The notes under the pieces were generated by a model. It was not told where the DNA came from. It saw nothing but the letters and a program-made list of their open reading frames with translations, and ran no database searches. Positions 51,938-60,605 of a DNA stretch of 64,000 nucleotides are shown piece by piece (within the stretch, counting starts at the first letter, position 1; every line of letters starts with the position of its first letter). Origin of the DNA: Rhodoferax_B ferrireducens_A (lineage in GTDB: Bacteria > Pseudomonadota > Gammaproteobacteria > Burkholderiales > Burkholderiaceae_C); NCBI RefSeq assembly GCF_031458075.1, contig NZ_JAVDXT010000004.1, forward strand, positions 434,001-498,000. The letters run 5' to 3'. The translations under genes were made by a program, and so were the position numbers.

Positions 51938-53002
51938 TCATGGGTCGTTGCTGGCCTCCGCGCCCGAGGGCATGACCACGCTGACCCCCAGGGTGTCCAG
52001 CTGCACACTGACGGGCGAGTCCACCTGGCGCGGCTGGCCCTCGCCTTGCACCAGCACCAGCAGCGTTCCCAGGGCGGTCAGCACCTGGTATTCGGTATTG
52101 CGGCCCAGAAAGGCGCGCGACAGCACTCTGCCGGCCAGGCCGGTGCCACTGGCTGGCTCCAGCCGCCAGGCGTGCGGCCGCACCACCAGGCGCACCTTGC
52201 CCTGGCGCCGCGTCAGCCCGGCGCCCACGCGCAACGGGCCCAGACGCACCGTACCGGCCGCATCGGCCTCGGCATCGAACATCACGGCGTCGCCCATGAA
52301 GGCCGCCACGAACTCGCAGTGCGGCGTCGCATACACCTGTTGCGGCGTGCCTATCTGCATGATCTGGCCATCGCGCATCACCACCACGTTGTCGCTCACC
52401 GCCATGGCCTCGTTGTGGTCATGGGTGACGTAGACCACGGTCAGTCCCAGGCTTTGTTGCAGCGCGCGGATGTCCTCGCGGATGTGGCGGCGCAGGCCGG
52501 CGTCCAGGTTGGACAGCGGCTCGTCCAGCAACAGCACCTGGGGCCGCAAGGCCAGGGCTCTGGCCAGGGCCACGCGTTGCTGCTGCCCGCCGGACAGCAT
52601 GGAGGTATTGCTGGTGGCGCTGGCCTGCAGGCCGACCGCCGTAAGCGCCGCCATCGCATGGTGGTCGCACTCTTGTGCCGGCAGGTTCTGCATGCGCAGG
52701 CCGTAGCCCACGTTGTCCAGCACGTTCAGGTGTGGGAACAAGGCATAGCTCTGGAACACCATGCTGATCGGGCGCTGCGTGGCGTCCATGTCGGTCACGT
52801 CGACGCCGCCGATCTGGATCCGGCCCGTGGTTGGTTGCTCCAGCCCGGCCACCATGCGCAGCAAGGTGGTTTTGCCGCAGCCGGACGGCCCGAGCAGGGT
52901 GGTCAACTGCCCTGGCGGAATGCGCAGCTGCACATTGTTCAAGGCCCGCACCCCGTTGGGAAACACCTTGTGCACCGCCTCGAACTGCACCGCGCTAGCC
53001 AT
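51938..53002 (-). CDS. ABC importer ATPase, AfuC-like (second copy, next to the kinase)
   Basis: A 354-residue ATPase with Walker A GPSGCGKTTL, FQSYALFPHLNVLDNV, signature LSGGQQQRVALARA and LLLDEPLSNLD, and a TOBE-type C-terminal domain. The start ATG at 53002 overlaps the end of the sensor kinase gene by eight bases. It resembles the first ATPase but the two differ throughout, so the pair is an old duplication rather than a recent one. Which one energises the permease is not known; both may be used. Confidence 0.9.
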   Translation of the reverse strand: MASAVQFEAVHKVFPNGVRALNNVQLRIPPGQLTTLLGPSGCGKTTLLRMVAGLEQPTTGRIQIGGVDVTDMDATQRPISMVFQSYALFPHLNVLDNVGYGLRMQNLPAQECDHHAMAALTAVGLQASATSNTSMLSGGQQQRVALARALALRPQVLLLDEPLSNLDAGLRRHIREDIRALQQSLGLTVVYVTHDHNEAMAVSDNVVVMRDGQIMQIGTPQQVYATPHCEFVAAFMGDAVMFDAEADAAGTVRLGPLRVGAGLTRRQGKVRLVVRPHAWRLEPASGTGLAGRVLSRAFLGRNTEYQVLTALGTLLVLVQGEGQPRQVDSPVSVQLDTLGVSVVMPSGAEASNDP

Positions 53003-54032
53003 GCGACAGCTCCTGCGGCCAGCGGACCACCGCGTCCACCCCGACGATGCGGTCCTGCTGCACGCGGTTGAACAGGTCCACCGTGGCGTCCATGGACACC
53101 GCGATCTGGCGGCAGATCGACAAGCCCAAGCCCACGCCGGTGGCGCCGGACGACGACTGGAAGGGCTCGAACAGGCGGGATTGCACAGCCTCGTCCATGC
53201 CACCGCCGTTGTCCCACACCAGCAGCTCGGTGCCGCTGGGCAGCACCCGTATCACCAGGCCCAGTGCACCGCCTTTTGGGGTGTGGTGGATCGCATTCGA
53301 CAGCAGATTGCGCACCATCTCCCCCAGCAGCCAGGGGTCGGTGAGCAGGCGCACCGGAATCGCCTGCAGCGCAAAGTCCAGCTTCTTGCGGGCCAGCAGC
53401 GGCGCAAATTCCAGTACCACGTCGCGGGCCACGGCCATCAGGTCGACTTCGGTCCAATGGGCGCGGCGCACCAGTTGCTCCACCTTGGCCATGGCCAGCA
53501 GCTGGCGTACCAGTGCGCTGGACCGGTCCACGGTAGCCAACATCTTGGGCAGGGTGTCGCGCGTTTCCAGCTGCCCGGACATTACGCCCTGCAGCTGGGT
53601 GCGCAGTACCGCAAACGGCGTGCGCAGCTGGTGCGAGGCATCGGCTAAAAACTTCTTCTGCTGGTCCAGCGAGGCCTGTTGCTGCTGCATCAGGCCATTC
53701 ACCGCGGTGGTCAACAGCGCCAGCTCGACGGGCTGCTGGTGCGGCACCGGGCGCAGGTCATCGGGCTTGCGGTCGGCCAGGTCTTGGCCCAGCAACAGCA
53801 CCGGCTGGAAGGCTTGGCGCAGCACCCACCACAGCGCAGCGGCGAACAGCAGCATTTTCAACACCCACCACTCTCCGGTGGACAGGCCCAGCGGCCACAG
53901 GCTGTTGACAGCATCCAATGCCAGCAGCAAGCCGACAGCCCAGGCGAAGACAAACCAGCGGATGGAGCGGCCGACCTTCCAGGGCCGGACGGCGGCCAGG
54001 CGCCGCCAGGATCGGGGTGGGCCAGCGCTCAT
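52995..54032 (-). CDS. Sensor histidine kinase (short extracytoplasmic loop)
   Basis: A 345-residue membrane kinase. Two helices (about 24-43 and 57-73) leave a periplasmic loop of only about 13 residues, then a HAMP-like linker, the H-box ASHQLRTPFAVL (His134), N-box NLLSNAIHHTPKG, and G-boxes DNGGGMD and GVGLGLSI. The tiny outer loop suggests it senses through a partner, plausibly the binding protein or permease of the adjacent uptake system, rather than by binding the solute itself. Start overlaps the response regulator stop (ATGA). Confidence 0.93.
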   Translation of the reverse strand: MSAGPPRSWRRLAAVRPWKVGRSIRWFVFAWAVGLLLALDAVNSLWPLGLSTGEWWVLKMLLFAAALWWVLRQAFQPVLLLGQDLADRKPDDLRPVPHQQPVELALLTTAVNGLMQQQQASLDQQKKFLADASHQLRTPFAVLRTQLQGVMSGQLETRDTLPKMLATVDRSSALVRQLLAMAKVEQLVRRAHWTEVDLMAVARDVVLEFAPLLARKKLDFALQAIPVRLLTDPWLLGEMVRNLLSNAIHHTPKGGALGLVIRVLPSGTELLVWDNGGGMDEAVQSRLFEPFQSSSGATGVGLGLSICRQIAVSMDATVDLFNRVQQDRIVGVDAVVRWPQELSHG

Positions 54033-54715
54033 GGTGCGTCCTGCTTGTCGGCCAGCGCGTCGTCCATCAGGTAGTAGCCGACGCCGCGCAAGGTGACCAG
54101 GCTGGCGCCCGAGCCCTGGATGCGCTTGCGCAGGCGGTGTACCAGTACCTCGATCGCATCCGAGCCGGCCTGGCCTTCGTCGCCGAACACGGTCTGGTGC
54201 AGGTCTTCCTTGGCCACGGCCTGGCCGGGGTGCAGCATCAAGGCCTTGAGCAGGGCCAGCTCGCGCCCCGGCATTTCCAGCGGCAGCGCGCCGCGGAAAA
54301 CCCGACCCTTGTCCAGGTCCAGGCGCAAGGCACCGCAGCGGAAGTCTTCCACGCCCAGGCTGCGGCGCACCAGGGCCTTGAGCCGGGCCACCAGCTCTTC
54401 CACGTCGAAGGGTTTGCTCAGGTAGTCGTCGGCACCCGAGTTCAGGCCCAGCACCCGGTCTTCTACCGCGGTGCGGGCGGTCATCACCAGCACCGGCAGG
54501 CGCGAACCTTCGTCGCGCAAGCGCTGCAGCACCTCTAGGCCATCCAGGCCGGGCAAGGTCAAATCCAGCAGGGCCGCATCAAACTGGCGCTGCCGCAGCA
54601 TCACCAAGGCCTCCAGGCCATCGGCACAGCAAACCACCTGAAAACCGCGCGCCACCAGCATGCGGCTCAGCGCATCCACCAGGTTCAGATCGTCTTCCAC
54701 CAACAAGATATTCAT
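54029..54715 (-). CDS. Response regulator, OmpR/PhoB type
   Basis: A 228-residue regulator with a receiver domain (1-115; phosphoacceptor Asp51 in LLDLTLPG, Lys in the KPFDVEEL block) and a winged-helix DNA-binding domain (about 130-220, FRCGALRLDLDKGRVFRG, HQTVFGDEGQAGSDAIEVLV). The TctD/QseB-like subtype fits. ATG at 54715 was chosen (MNILLVEDDLN). First gene of the run, with a matching direct repeat about 55 bases upstream that could be its own operator. Confidence 0.94.
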   Translation of the reverse strand: MNILLVEDDLNLVDALSRMLVARGFQVVCCADGLEALVMLRQRQFDAALLDLTLPGLDGLEVLQRLRDEGSRLPVLVMTARTAVEDRVLGLNSGADDYLSKPFDVEELVARLKALVRRSLGVEDFRCGALRLDLDKGRVFRGALPLEMPGRELALLKALMLHPGQAVAKEDLHQTVFGDEGQAGSDAIEVLVHRLRKRIQGSGASLVTLRGVGYYLMDDALADKQDAP

Positions 54716-55037
54716 GCCTGCATCATGCCGGCCGGCACAGGGGCCAGCCACAGAGAAAACGCCGACAGTTGGTGATAGCTAGGTGAAAGCTTGGCCCGGG
54801 CCGCACCCGAGGGGCCATTTGCCTTTGGGCTAGTTTTAGAGTCGAATCGGCTGCTGGCACATATTTACCATGTGCTGAATGCTATAAATAAAATAGCATT
54901 GCATGTGTCCAGCAACAGCCGGGTGCGGCCCTCGCTGGCAGCGGGAATCCGGTTCTCAGTAAACTAGTGTAGCGGCCCTCTGGCCATATCTCTGATCCAC
55001 CCCAAACACCTACCCTTGGGCTCGGTGCCCGTCGTTC
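54716..55037. other. Intergenic region between the response regulator and the aldo/keto reductase
   Basis: About 320 bases between divergent genes. Besides the direct repeat on the regulator side it holds a perfect eight-pair inverted repeat AATGCTAT/ATAGCATT with a 7-base loop (54878-54900), which may be a remnant of the dispersed repeat family. No promoter hexamers are assigned. Confidence 0.5.
54771..54788 (-). promoter_or_regulatory. Direct repeat upstream of the response regulator (candidate operator)
   Basis: On the plus strand GGTGATA at 54771-54777 and GGTGAAA at 54782-54788 start 11 bases apart, so the minus strand reads TTTCACC-TAGC-TATCACC. The spacing of 11 bases is the usual one for OmpR/PhoB-type half-sites. 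It lies 56 bases from the start of the response regulator gene. Confidence 0.45.
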
Positions 55038-55952
55038 ATGCCGCCATCCACGCCACGTATTTCCCTGGGGACCTCGGGCCTCGACATCAGCCGCCTGGTC
55101 TATGGCGTCTGGCGCCTGGCCGAGAGTGCCGACACCTCGGTGCCGGCCACCTTGCGCAAAATCCACGCCTGCCTGGACCAGGGCATCACCACCTTCGACC
55201 ATGCCGACATCTACGGCAACTACGCCTGTGAAGCCTTGTTTGGCGACGCGCTGAAGGCCGAGCCGGCGCTGGCCGCGCGCCTGCAGACCGTCACCAAGTG
55301 CGGCATCATGCTGGCCTCGTCCAAGTACCCCGAGCGCCGGGTCAAACACTACGACACCTCGGCTGCGCACATCCGCGCCTCGGTCGATGCCTCGCTGCAG
55401 AAGCTGGGCGTCGAGGTGATCGACCTGCTGTTGCTACACCGCCCCGACCCGTTCATGGACGCGGCCGAGACCGGCGCCTGCCTGAACCAACTGGTGCAGT
55501 CCGGCAAGGTGCGCGCGGTCGGCGTATCCAACTTCCAGCCCTGGGACTGCGAGTTGCTGCAGTCGGCCATGCAGACCCCGCTGGCCACCAACCAGATCGA
55601 ACTCAGCCTGCTGGCGCAGCAGCCGTTCACCGATGGCCAGCTGGCTTATCTGCAGCGCAAGCAATTGCCGCCCATGGCCTGGTCGCCATTGGCCGGCGGC
55701 GCGCTGTTTGGCGATGGCGCAGCCGCCCAGCGCGTGCGCCCGGTGCTGCAAGCCCTGGCCAGCCAGTACGGCGTGGGCCTGGACGCGGTGGCCGTGGCCT
55801 GGTTGCTCGCGCACCCGGCGCGCATCGTGCCGGTGCTGGGCACCAACGACCTGGGCCGGGTGCAGGCCCTGGGCGATGCCTTCAAGGTCCACATCGACCG
55901 CGAGACCTGGTACCAGCTGTACACGCTGGCGGCTGGCGTGGAGGTGCCATGA
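55038..55952 (+). CDS. Aldo/keto reductase
   Basis: A 304-residue NAD(P)H-dependent oxidoreductase of the YdhF-like type. The catalytic tetrad is visible: Asp and Tyr in FDHADIYGNYACE, Lys in TVTKCGI, and His in LLLLHRPDPF; the cofactor-binding end is LAHPARIVPVLGTNDLGRV. Substrate is unknown. The next gene, a flavin reductase, starts inside its stop codon (ATGA), so the pair is one operon. Confidence 0.92.
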   Translation: MPPSTPRISLGTSGLDISRLVYGVWRLAESADTSVPATLRKIHACLDQGITTFDHADIYGNYACEALFGDALKAEPALAARLQTVTKCGIMLASSKYPERRVKHYDTSAAHIRASVDASLQKLGVEVIDLLLLHRPDPFMDAAETGACLNQLVQSGKVRAVGVSNFQPWDCELLQSAMQTPLATNQIELSLLAQQPFTDGQLAYLQRKQLPPMAWSPLAGGALFGDGAAAQRVRPVLQALASQYGVGLDAVAVAWLLAHPARIVPVLGTNDLGRVQALGDAFKVHIDRETWYQLYTLAAGVEVP

Positions 55953-56446
55953 GCCGTGATTTGCGCGACGCCTTCGGCTGCTTTGCCACCGGTGTGACCC
56001 TGGTCACCACCCATTGGAACGGGCAGGACTGGGGCATGACCTGCAGCTCGTTCAACGCCGTGTCGCTGGACCCGGCGCTGGTGCTGTGGAACATCCGGCA
56101 CAACGCCACCAGCCATGAAGCCTTTGTGCACGGCGGCGGCTATACCGTCAGTGTGCTGGGCAGCGAACACAAGGAACTGGCCCAGGCTTTTGCCCGAGGT
56201 ACCCAGGCCGAGCGCTTTGCGTCGGCCAAGTTCTCGCGGCGTAAGAGCGGGCGGCTGCAGCTGGTCCATGCCCTGGCCTGGTTCGACTGCACTTTGCAGC
56301 AGGCCGTGACCGCCGGCGACCACGACATCCTGATCGGCCAGGTCGACCAGTACGGTAGCCGCGCCGGCAAGGGCCTGGTGTTCGAGCGCGGCCAGTTCGC
56401 CGTCGATACGCTGGCGGTCGGCGCCGTGGCCACCTCGCCGTTTTGA
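55949..56446 (+). CDS. Flavin reductase family protein
   Basis: A 165-residue FMN-binding reductase of the HpaC/DIM6 type. Family motifs: FGCFATGVTLVTT at the N-terminus, GMTCSSFNAVSLDPALVLWN near residue 30, and HDILIGQVDQYG near residue 130. Such proteins supply reduced flavin to monooxygenases or act alone. The start overlaps the aldo/keto reductase stop. No monooxygenase is beside it. Confidence 0.9.
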   Translation: MSRDLRDAFGCFATGVTLVTTHWNGQDWGMTCSSFNAVSLDPALVLWNIRHNATSHEAFVHGGGYTVSVLGSEHKELAQAFARGTQAERFASAKFSRRKSGRLQLVHALAWFDCTLQQAVTAGDHDILIGQVDQYGSRAGKGLVFERGQFAVDTLAVGAVATSPF

Positions 56447-56448
56447 GC

Positions 56449-57246
56449 ATGCACACCATGGACTGGCCCAGCGACTGGTTGCTGCCCGATTGGCCGGCGC
56501 CTGCCCACGTGCATGCGGTGTTCACCACCCGGGCCGGTGGCCATTCGGTGGCACCGTATGACAGCATGAACCTGGGCGACCATGTGGGCGATGTGCCGGA
56601 CCATGTGCAGCGCAACCGCCAGGTGTTGGCCCAGGCGCTGGCGGCGCGGCCGGTGTTTTTGCAGCAGGTGCATGGCCGTGTGGTCGCGCGGCTGCAGGCG
56701 CCGAGTGCCGAGACCATCGTCGCCGATGCCAGCATCAGCACCCAGCCCGGCCTGGCCTGTACCGCCATGGTCGCCGACTGCCTGCCGGTGCTGTTCACCG
56801 ACCGCCGCGGCAGCGTGGTGGCCGCCAGCCATGCGGGCTGGCGCGGCCTGCTGGGCGCAGACGGCCAGGGCGTGCTGGAGACAACTTACAAGGAAATAGT
56901 GGCTCTGGCGCAGGCAGGGTCTGCGCTGGCAGCTACAGAAATAATAGCTTGGCTGGGCCCGTGTATCGGCCCGCAGCAGTTTGAGGTGGGGCCCGAGGTG
57001 CCGGCGGCCTTTCTGTCCCAGCATCCGCAGGCTGCGGACTTGTTTGTGCCGCACGGCCCGGGCAAATGGCTGGCCGATCTGCCCGGCCTGGCGCGCTTGC
57101 GGCTGCAGGCGCTGGGCGTGAGCGGCATCTATGGCAACGACGGCAGCCCAGACTGGTGCACCGTCAGCAACCCGTCACGGTTCTTTTCGTACCGGCGCGA
57201 CGGGGTCTGCGGCCGCATGGCTGCCTGCATCTGGCTCGGCCGCTAG
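56449..57246 (+). CDS. pgeF: Peptidoglycan editing factor PgeF (YfiH family)
   Basis: A 265-residue protein of the multicopper-polyphenol-oxidase-like YfiH family, now known to remove wrongly incorporated amino acids from peptidoglycan precursors. Signatures: VHAVFTTRAGGHSVAPYDS near the N-terminus, the metal-ligand blocks FLQQVHG, ADCLPVLF and SHAGWRGLLG, then GPCIGPQQFEVG. A copy of the dispersed repeat encodes the IVALAQAGSALAATEIIAW stretch between them. The start ATG at 56449 follows the flavin reductase by two bases. Confidence 0.92.
   Translation: MHTMDWPSDWLLPDWPAPAHVHAVFTTRAGGHSVAPYDSMNLGDHVGDVPDHVQRNRQVLAQALAARPVFLQQVHGRVVARLQAPSAETIVADASISTQPGLACTAMVADCLPVLFTDRRGSVVAASHAGWRGLLGADGQGVLETTYKEIVALAQAGSALAATEIIAWLGPCIGPQQFEVGPEVPAAFLSQHPQAADLFVPHGPGKWLADLPGLARLRLQALGVSGIYGNDGSPDWCTVSNPSRFFSYRRDGVCGRMAACIWLGR
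56902..56948 (+). repeat. Dispersed palindromic repeat, copy 11 (inside pgeF)
   Basis: GCTCTGGCGCAGGCAGGG, then TCTGCGCTGGCAGCTACAG and ATAATAGC, close to copy 1. It is read in frame within pgeF. Confidence 0.85.
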
Positions 57247-57468
57247 CTGGGCGGCCTGCTGCGCAGCATGCTCCGCGGCCTCGCGCTGCTTGATGGCGCG
57301 GCGCCGCGCGGGCGCGCCCATCAGGTAAACCACCAGTGTCACAGGACCCAGTCCATAGAGTACAAACGTCATAACGCCACCCAGCACGGTGCCGTTACTA
57401 TTAGTCGCTTCTGCGACAGCCATCATGAGGGCCACGTAAATCCAGCCAATGGGAACGATGTACATCAA
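57175..57468 (-). CDS. Small uncharacterised membrane protein
   Basis: A 97-residue protein with two likely membrane helices (IVPIGWIYVALMMAVAEA and VMTFVLYGLGPVTLVVYLMG) and an alanine-rich charged tail (APARRRAIKQREAAEHAAQQ). It lies between pgeF and phaC on the opposite strand; its 3' end runs 72 bases into the antisense of pgeF. The conserved-looking core and lack of stops suggest a real gene. I recognise similar proteins next to phaC in related bacteria from memory, but not a function. Confidence 0.7.
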   Translation of the reverse strand: MMYIVPIGWIYVALMMAVAEATNSNGTVLGGVMTFVLYGLGPVTLVVYLMGAPARRRAIKQREAAEHAAQQAAQLAAEPDAGSHAAADPVAPVRKEP

Positions 57469-57538
57469 ATAGTGCTCTGTAGGGGGCGATTTTTAGCCGT
57501 ATTGTTATCTTGGATAACATGCTTTGTGAGGAGCCACT

Positions 57539-59257
57539 ATGCATTCTGAATCAGACTGGGCGCAAGCCGCCCAGCAATTCCAGCAAACCCTGGGAGACGG
57601 CTGGACCCGGGCTTGGGCCGAGGCCGTCAAGCCTATCCAGGGGCTGGATCTGGGTACCGCTGCCGGTCCGGCGGCATTGCCCAAAATCTCTTTCTCTCCC
57701 ACCAAGCTGCAGGAACTGCAGCAGCAGTACCTGCAGGAGTCGGCCGCGCTGTGGAACCAGAGCGTGGACGCAGCCGCCATCCGCAAGGACCGGCGCTTCT
57801 CCGCCGAGGCCTGGACCGAGAACCCGCTTACCACCTATACCGCCGCCGCCTACCTGCTGACCAGCCGCACCCTGATGGGCCTGGCCGATGCGGTAGAGGC
57901 CGACGACAAGACCCGTTCGCGCATCCGCTTCGCCATCGAGCAGTGGATGGCCGCGTCGGCGCCCAGCAACTTCCTGGCGATGAACGCCGAGGCGCAAAAG
58001 CGCGCGCTGGAGACCCAGGGCGAGAGCATTGCCAAGGGCCTGAAGAACCTGATGCATGACATGCAGCAAGGCCATGTGTCGATGACCGACGAAAGCCTGT
58101 TCGAGGTCGGCCGCAATGTGGCGACCACCGAGGGCGCGGTGGTGTTCGAGAACGAGCTGTTCCAGCTGATTGAATACAAGCCGCTGACCGCCAAGGTCTA
58201 CGAGCGCCCGTTCCTGCTGGTGCCACCCTGCATCAACAAGTACTACATCCTCGACCTGCAGCCCGAGAACTCGCTGATCCGCTACGCGGTAGAGCAGGGC
58301 CACCGCACCTTCGTGGTCAGCTGGCGCAACCCCGATGCCTCGCTGGGCAGCAAGACCTGGGACAACTACATCGAAGACGCTGCTATTAAAGCCATAGCGG
58401 TAACCCAAGACATTACGGGCGCCAAGACCATTAACGCCCTGGGCTTCTGCGTGGGCGGCACCATCCTCAGCACGGCGGTGGCGGTGCTGGCGGCGCGCGG
58501 CCAGAAGCCGGTCGCCAGCCTGACCCTGCTGACCACGCTGCTGGACTTTGCCGACACCGGAATCATCGACATCTTTGTCGACGAGGGCATGGTCAAGTAC
58601 CGCGAACAGCAGCTGGGCAAGGGCGGGCTGCTGCCGGGCGGTGACCTGTCCAGCACCTTCAGCTTTCTGCGGCCCAACGACCTGGTGTGGAACTACGTGG
58701 TGGGCAACTACCTGAAGGGTGAGACCCCGCCGCCGTTCGACCTGCTGTACTGGAATAGCGACTCCACCAATCTGCCCGGCCCCTTCTATTGCTGGTACCT
58801 GCGCAACACGTACCTGGAAAACAAGCTGATCGAGCCCGGCAAGGCCGTGGTCTGCGGCGAAAAGGTCGACTTGCGCGACCTGGACATGCCGGCCTACATC
58901 TACGGTTCGCGTGAAGACCACATCGTGCCGATTGGCGGCGCCTATGCGTCCACCCAGCATCTGCCGGGCAAGAAGCGCTTCGTGATGGGCGCGTCCGGCC
59001 ATATCGCCGGCGTGATCAACCCCCCGGCCAAGAAGAAGCGCAGCCACTGGACCAGCGACAGCGCCAAGTTCCCCGCCGCGGTGGACGACTGGATCGCCAG
59101 CGCCACCGAGCACCCTGGCAGCTGGTGGACCGACTGGTCGACCTGGCTCAAAGACTTTAGCGGCAAACAGGTGGCGGCACCCGCCAGCTACGGCCATGGC
59201 AAATACAAAGCCATCGAACCCGCACCCGGCCGCTACGTCAAGGCGCGGGCTTCGTAA
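57539..59257 (+). CDS. phaC: Class I poly(R)-hydroxyalkanoic acid synthase PhaC
   Basis: A 572-residue polymerase joining 3-hydroxybutyryl-CoA into polyhydroxybutyrate on granules. The lipase-box-like motif GFCVGG gives the catalytic Cys304, followed by the aspartate in a later GSREDHIVPIGGAY region where the histidine also sits (DHIVP). The N-terminal PhaC domain includes QLIEYKPLTAKVYERPFLLV. Length fits class I enzymes that act without PhaE or PhaR. The ATG follows a GAGGAG site. First gene of phaC-phaA-phaB. Confidence 0.97.
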   Translation: MHSESDWAQAAQQFQQTLGDGWTRAWAEAVKPIQGLDLGTAAGPAALPKISFSPTKLQELQQQYLQESAALWNQSVDAAAIRKDRRFSAEAWTENPLTTYTAAAYLLTSRTLMGLADAVEADDKTRSRIRFAIEQWMAASAPSNFLAMNAEAQKRALETQGESIAKGLKNLMHDMQQGHVSMTDESLFEVGRNVATTEGAVVFENELFQLIEYKPLTAKVYERPFLLVPPCINKYYILDLQPENSLIRYAVEQGHRTFVVSWRNPDASLGSKTWDNYIEDAAIKAIAVTQDITGAKTINALGFCVGGTILSTAVAVLAARGQKPVASLTLLTTLLDFADTGIIDIFVDEGMVKYREQQLGKGGLLPGGDLSSTFSFLRPNDLVWNYVVGNYLKGETPPPFDLLYWNSDSTNLPGPFYCWYLRNTYLENKLIEPGKAVVCGEKVDLRDLDMPAYIYGSREDHIVPIGGAYASTQHLPGKKRFVMGASGHIAGVINPPAKKKRSHWTSDSAKFPAAVDDWIASATEHPGSWWTDWSTWLKDFSGKQVAAPASYGHGKYKAIEPAPGRYVKARAS

Positions 59258-59363
59258 GTAATATTGAGTAACAAAACCCGTGTTTTCAGGCCCTACACTG
59301 CATCGCAGACGGGCCTGAGCACCGCAAAGAGTTCTAATAAACCTACCACCCAGGAGCAAGAAA

Positions 59364-60542
59364 ATGGAAGACATCGTCATCGTTGCAGCAGCCCGTACCG
59401 CCGTCGGCAAATTCGGCGGCAGCCTCGCCAAAATCCCGGCTACCGAACTCGGTGCCCACGTCATCAAAGAGGTGCTGTCGCGCAGCGGCCTGAGCGCCGA
59501 GCAGATCGGTGAAGTCATCATGGGCCAGGTGCTGGCCGCCGGCGTCGGCCAGAACCCGGCCCGCCAGGCCGTGTTGAAAAGCGGCTTGCAGCAAGGCACG
59601 CCCGGCCTGACCATCAATGCGGTCTGCGGCTCCGGCCTCAAGTCGGTGATGCTGGCGGCCCAGGCCGTAGCCTATGGCGACAGCGAGATCGTGATCGCCG
59701 GCGGCCAGGAAAACATGAGCGCCTCGCCCCACGTGCTGATGGGCAGCCGCGACGGCCAGCGCATGGGCGACTGGAAGATGACCGACACCATGATCATCGA
59801 CGGCCTGTGGGACGTATACAACCAGTACCACATGGGCATCACCGCCGAAAACGTGGCCAAGAAATACGGCATCAGCCGCGAAGCCCAGGACGCACTGGCC
59901 CTGGCCAGCCAGCAAAAGGCCGCTGCCGCGCAAGAAGCCGGCAAGTTTGTCGCCGAAATCGCTGCATTGAGCATTCCCCAGCGCAAGGGCGACCCCATCG
60001 TCTTCTCGGCCGATGAGTTCATCAACAAGAAGACCAGCGCCGAAGCCCTGGCCGGCCTGCGTCCCGCCTTCGACAAGGCTGGCGGCGTAACCGCCGGCAA
60101 TGCCTCCGGCCTGAACGACGGCGCTGCCGCCGTGATGGTGATGACGGCCAAGAAAGCGGCCGCCCTGGGCCTGACCCCGCTCGGCCGTATCGCCAGCTTT
60201 GCCACCAGTGGCCTGGACCCCGCCTACATGGGCATGGGCCCGGTGCCGGCATCGCAAAAAGCCCTGGCCCGCGCGGGCTGGAAGGCCCAGGACCTGGACC
60301 TGCTGGAAATCAACGAAGCCTTTGCCGCCCAAGCCTGCGCGGTGAACAACGAAATGGGCTGGGACACTAGCAAGGTCAACGTCAACGGTGGCGCCATCGC
60401 CATCGGCCATCCGATCGGCGCGTCTGGCTGCCGCATCCTGGTGACCTTGCTGCATGAAATGGCCCGCCGCGATGCCAAGAAGGGCATTGCCTCGCTGTGC
60501 ATCGGCGGTGGCATGGGAGTTGCACTCACCATCGAACGCTAA
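59364..60542 (+). CDS. phaA: Acetyl-CoA acetyltransferase PhaA
   Basis: A 392-residue beta-ketothiolase condensing two acetyl-CoA to acetoacetyl-CoA. The acyl-enzyme cysteine is in NAVCGSGLKSV (Cys88); the general-base histidine is in IAIGHPIGASGCR and the second cysteine in SLCIGGGMGVA. Length and motifs fit the biosynthetic thiolase. An AGGAGCAAG site lies seven bases before the ATG. Separated from phaC by about 105 bases and from phaB by about 180 that contain a repeat. Confidence 0.97.
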   Translation: MEDIVIVAAARTAVGKFGGSLAKIPATELGAHVIKEVLSRSGLSAEQIGEVIMGQVLAAGVGQNPARQAVLKSGLQQGTPGLTINAVCGSGLKSVMLAAQAVAYGDSEIVIAGGQENMSASPHVLMGSRDGQRMGDWKMTDTMIIDGLWDVYNQYHMGITAENVAKKYGISREAQDALALASQQKAAAAQEAGKFVAEIAALSIPQRKGDPIVFSADEFINKKTSAEALAGLRPAFDKAGGVTAGNASGLNDGAAAVMVMTAKKAAALGLTPLGRIASFATSGLDPAYMGMGPVPASQKALARAGWKAQDLDLLEINEAFAAQACAVNNEMGWDTSKVNVNGGAIAIGHPIGASGCRILVTLLHEMARRDAKKGIASLCIGGGMGVALTIER

Positions 60543-60605
60543 TTTTTAGCGTATTTTTTAACAAGCAAACTATTCACCTCTTAGCATCAGCAAGAACGCG
60601 ACGAT

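Noticed and set aside
58380..58420. Possible repeat copy inside phaC (GCTATTAAAGCCATAGC)
   Set aside because: Only the flank-like part is similar and the GCGCA core is missing; could be chance or a decayed copy.
57551..59641. A 696-codon open frame antisense to phaC
   Set aside because: Mirror of phaC codon bias; the sense frame has all catalytic motifs.
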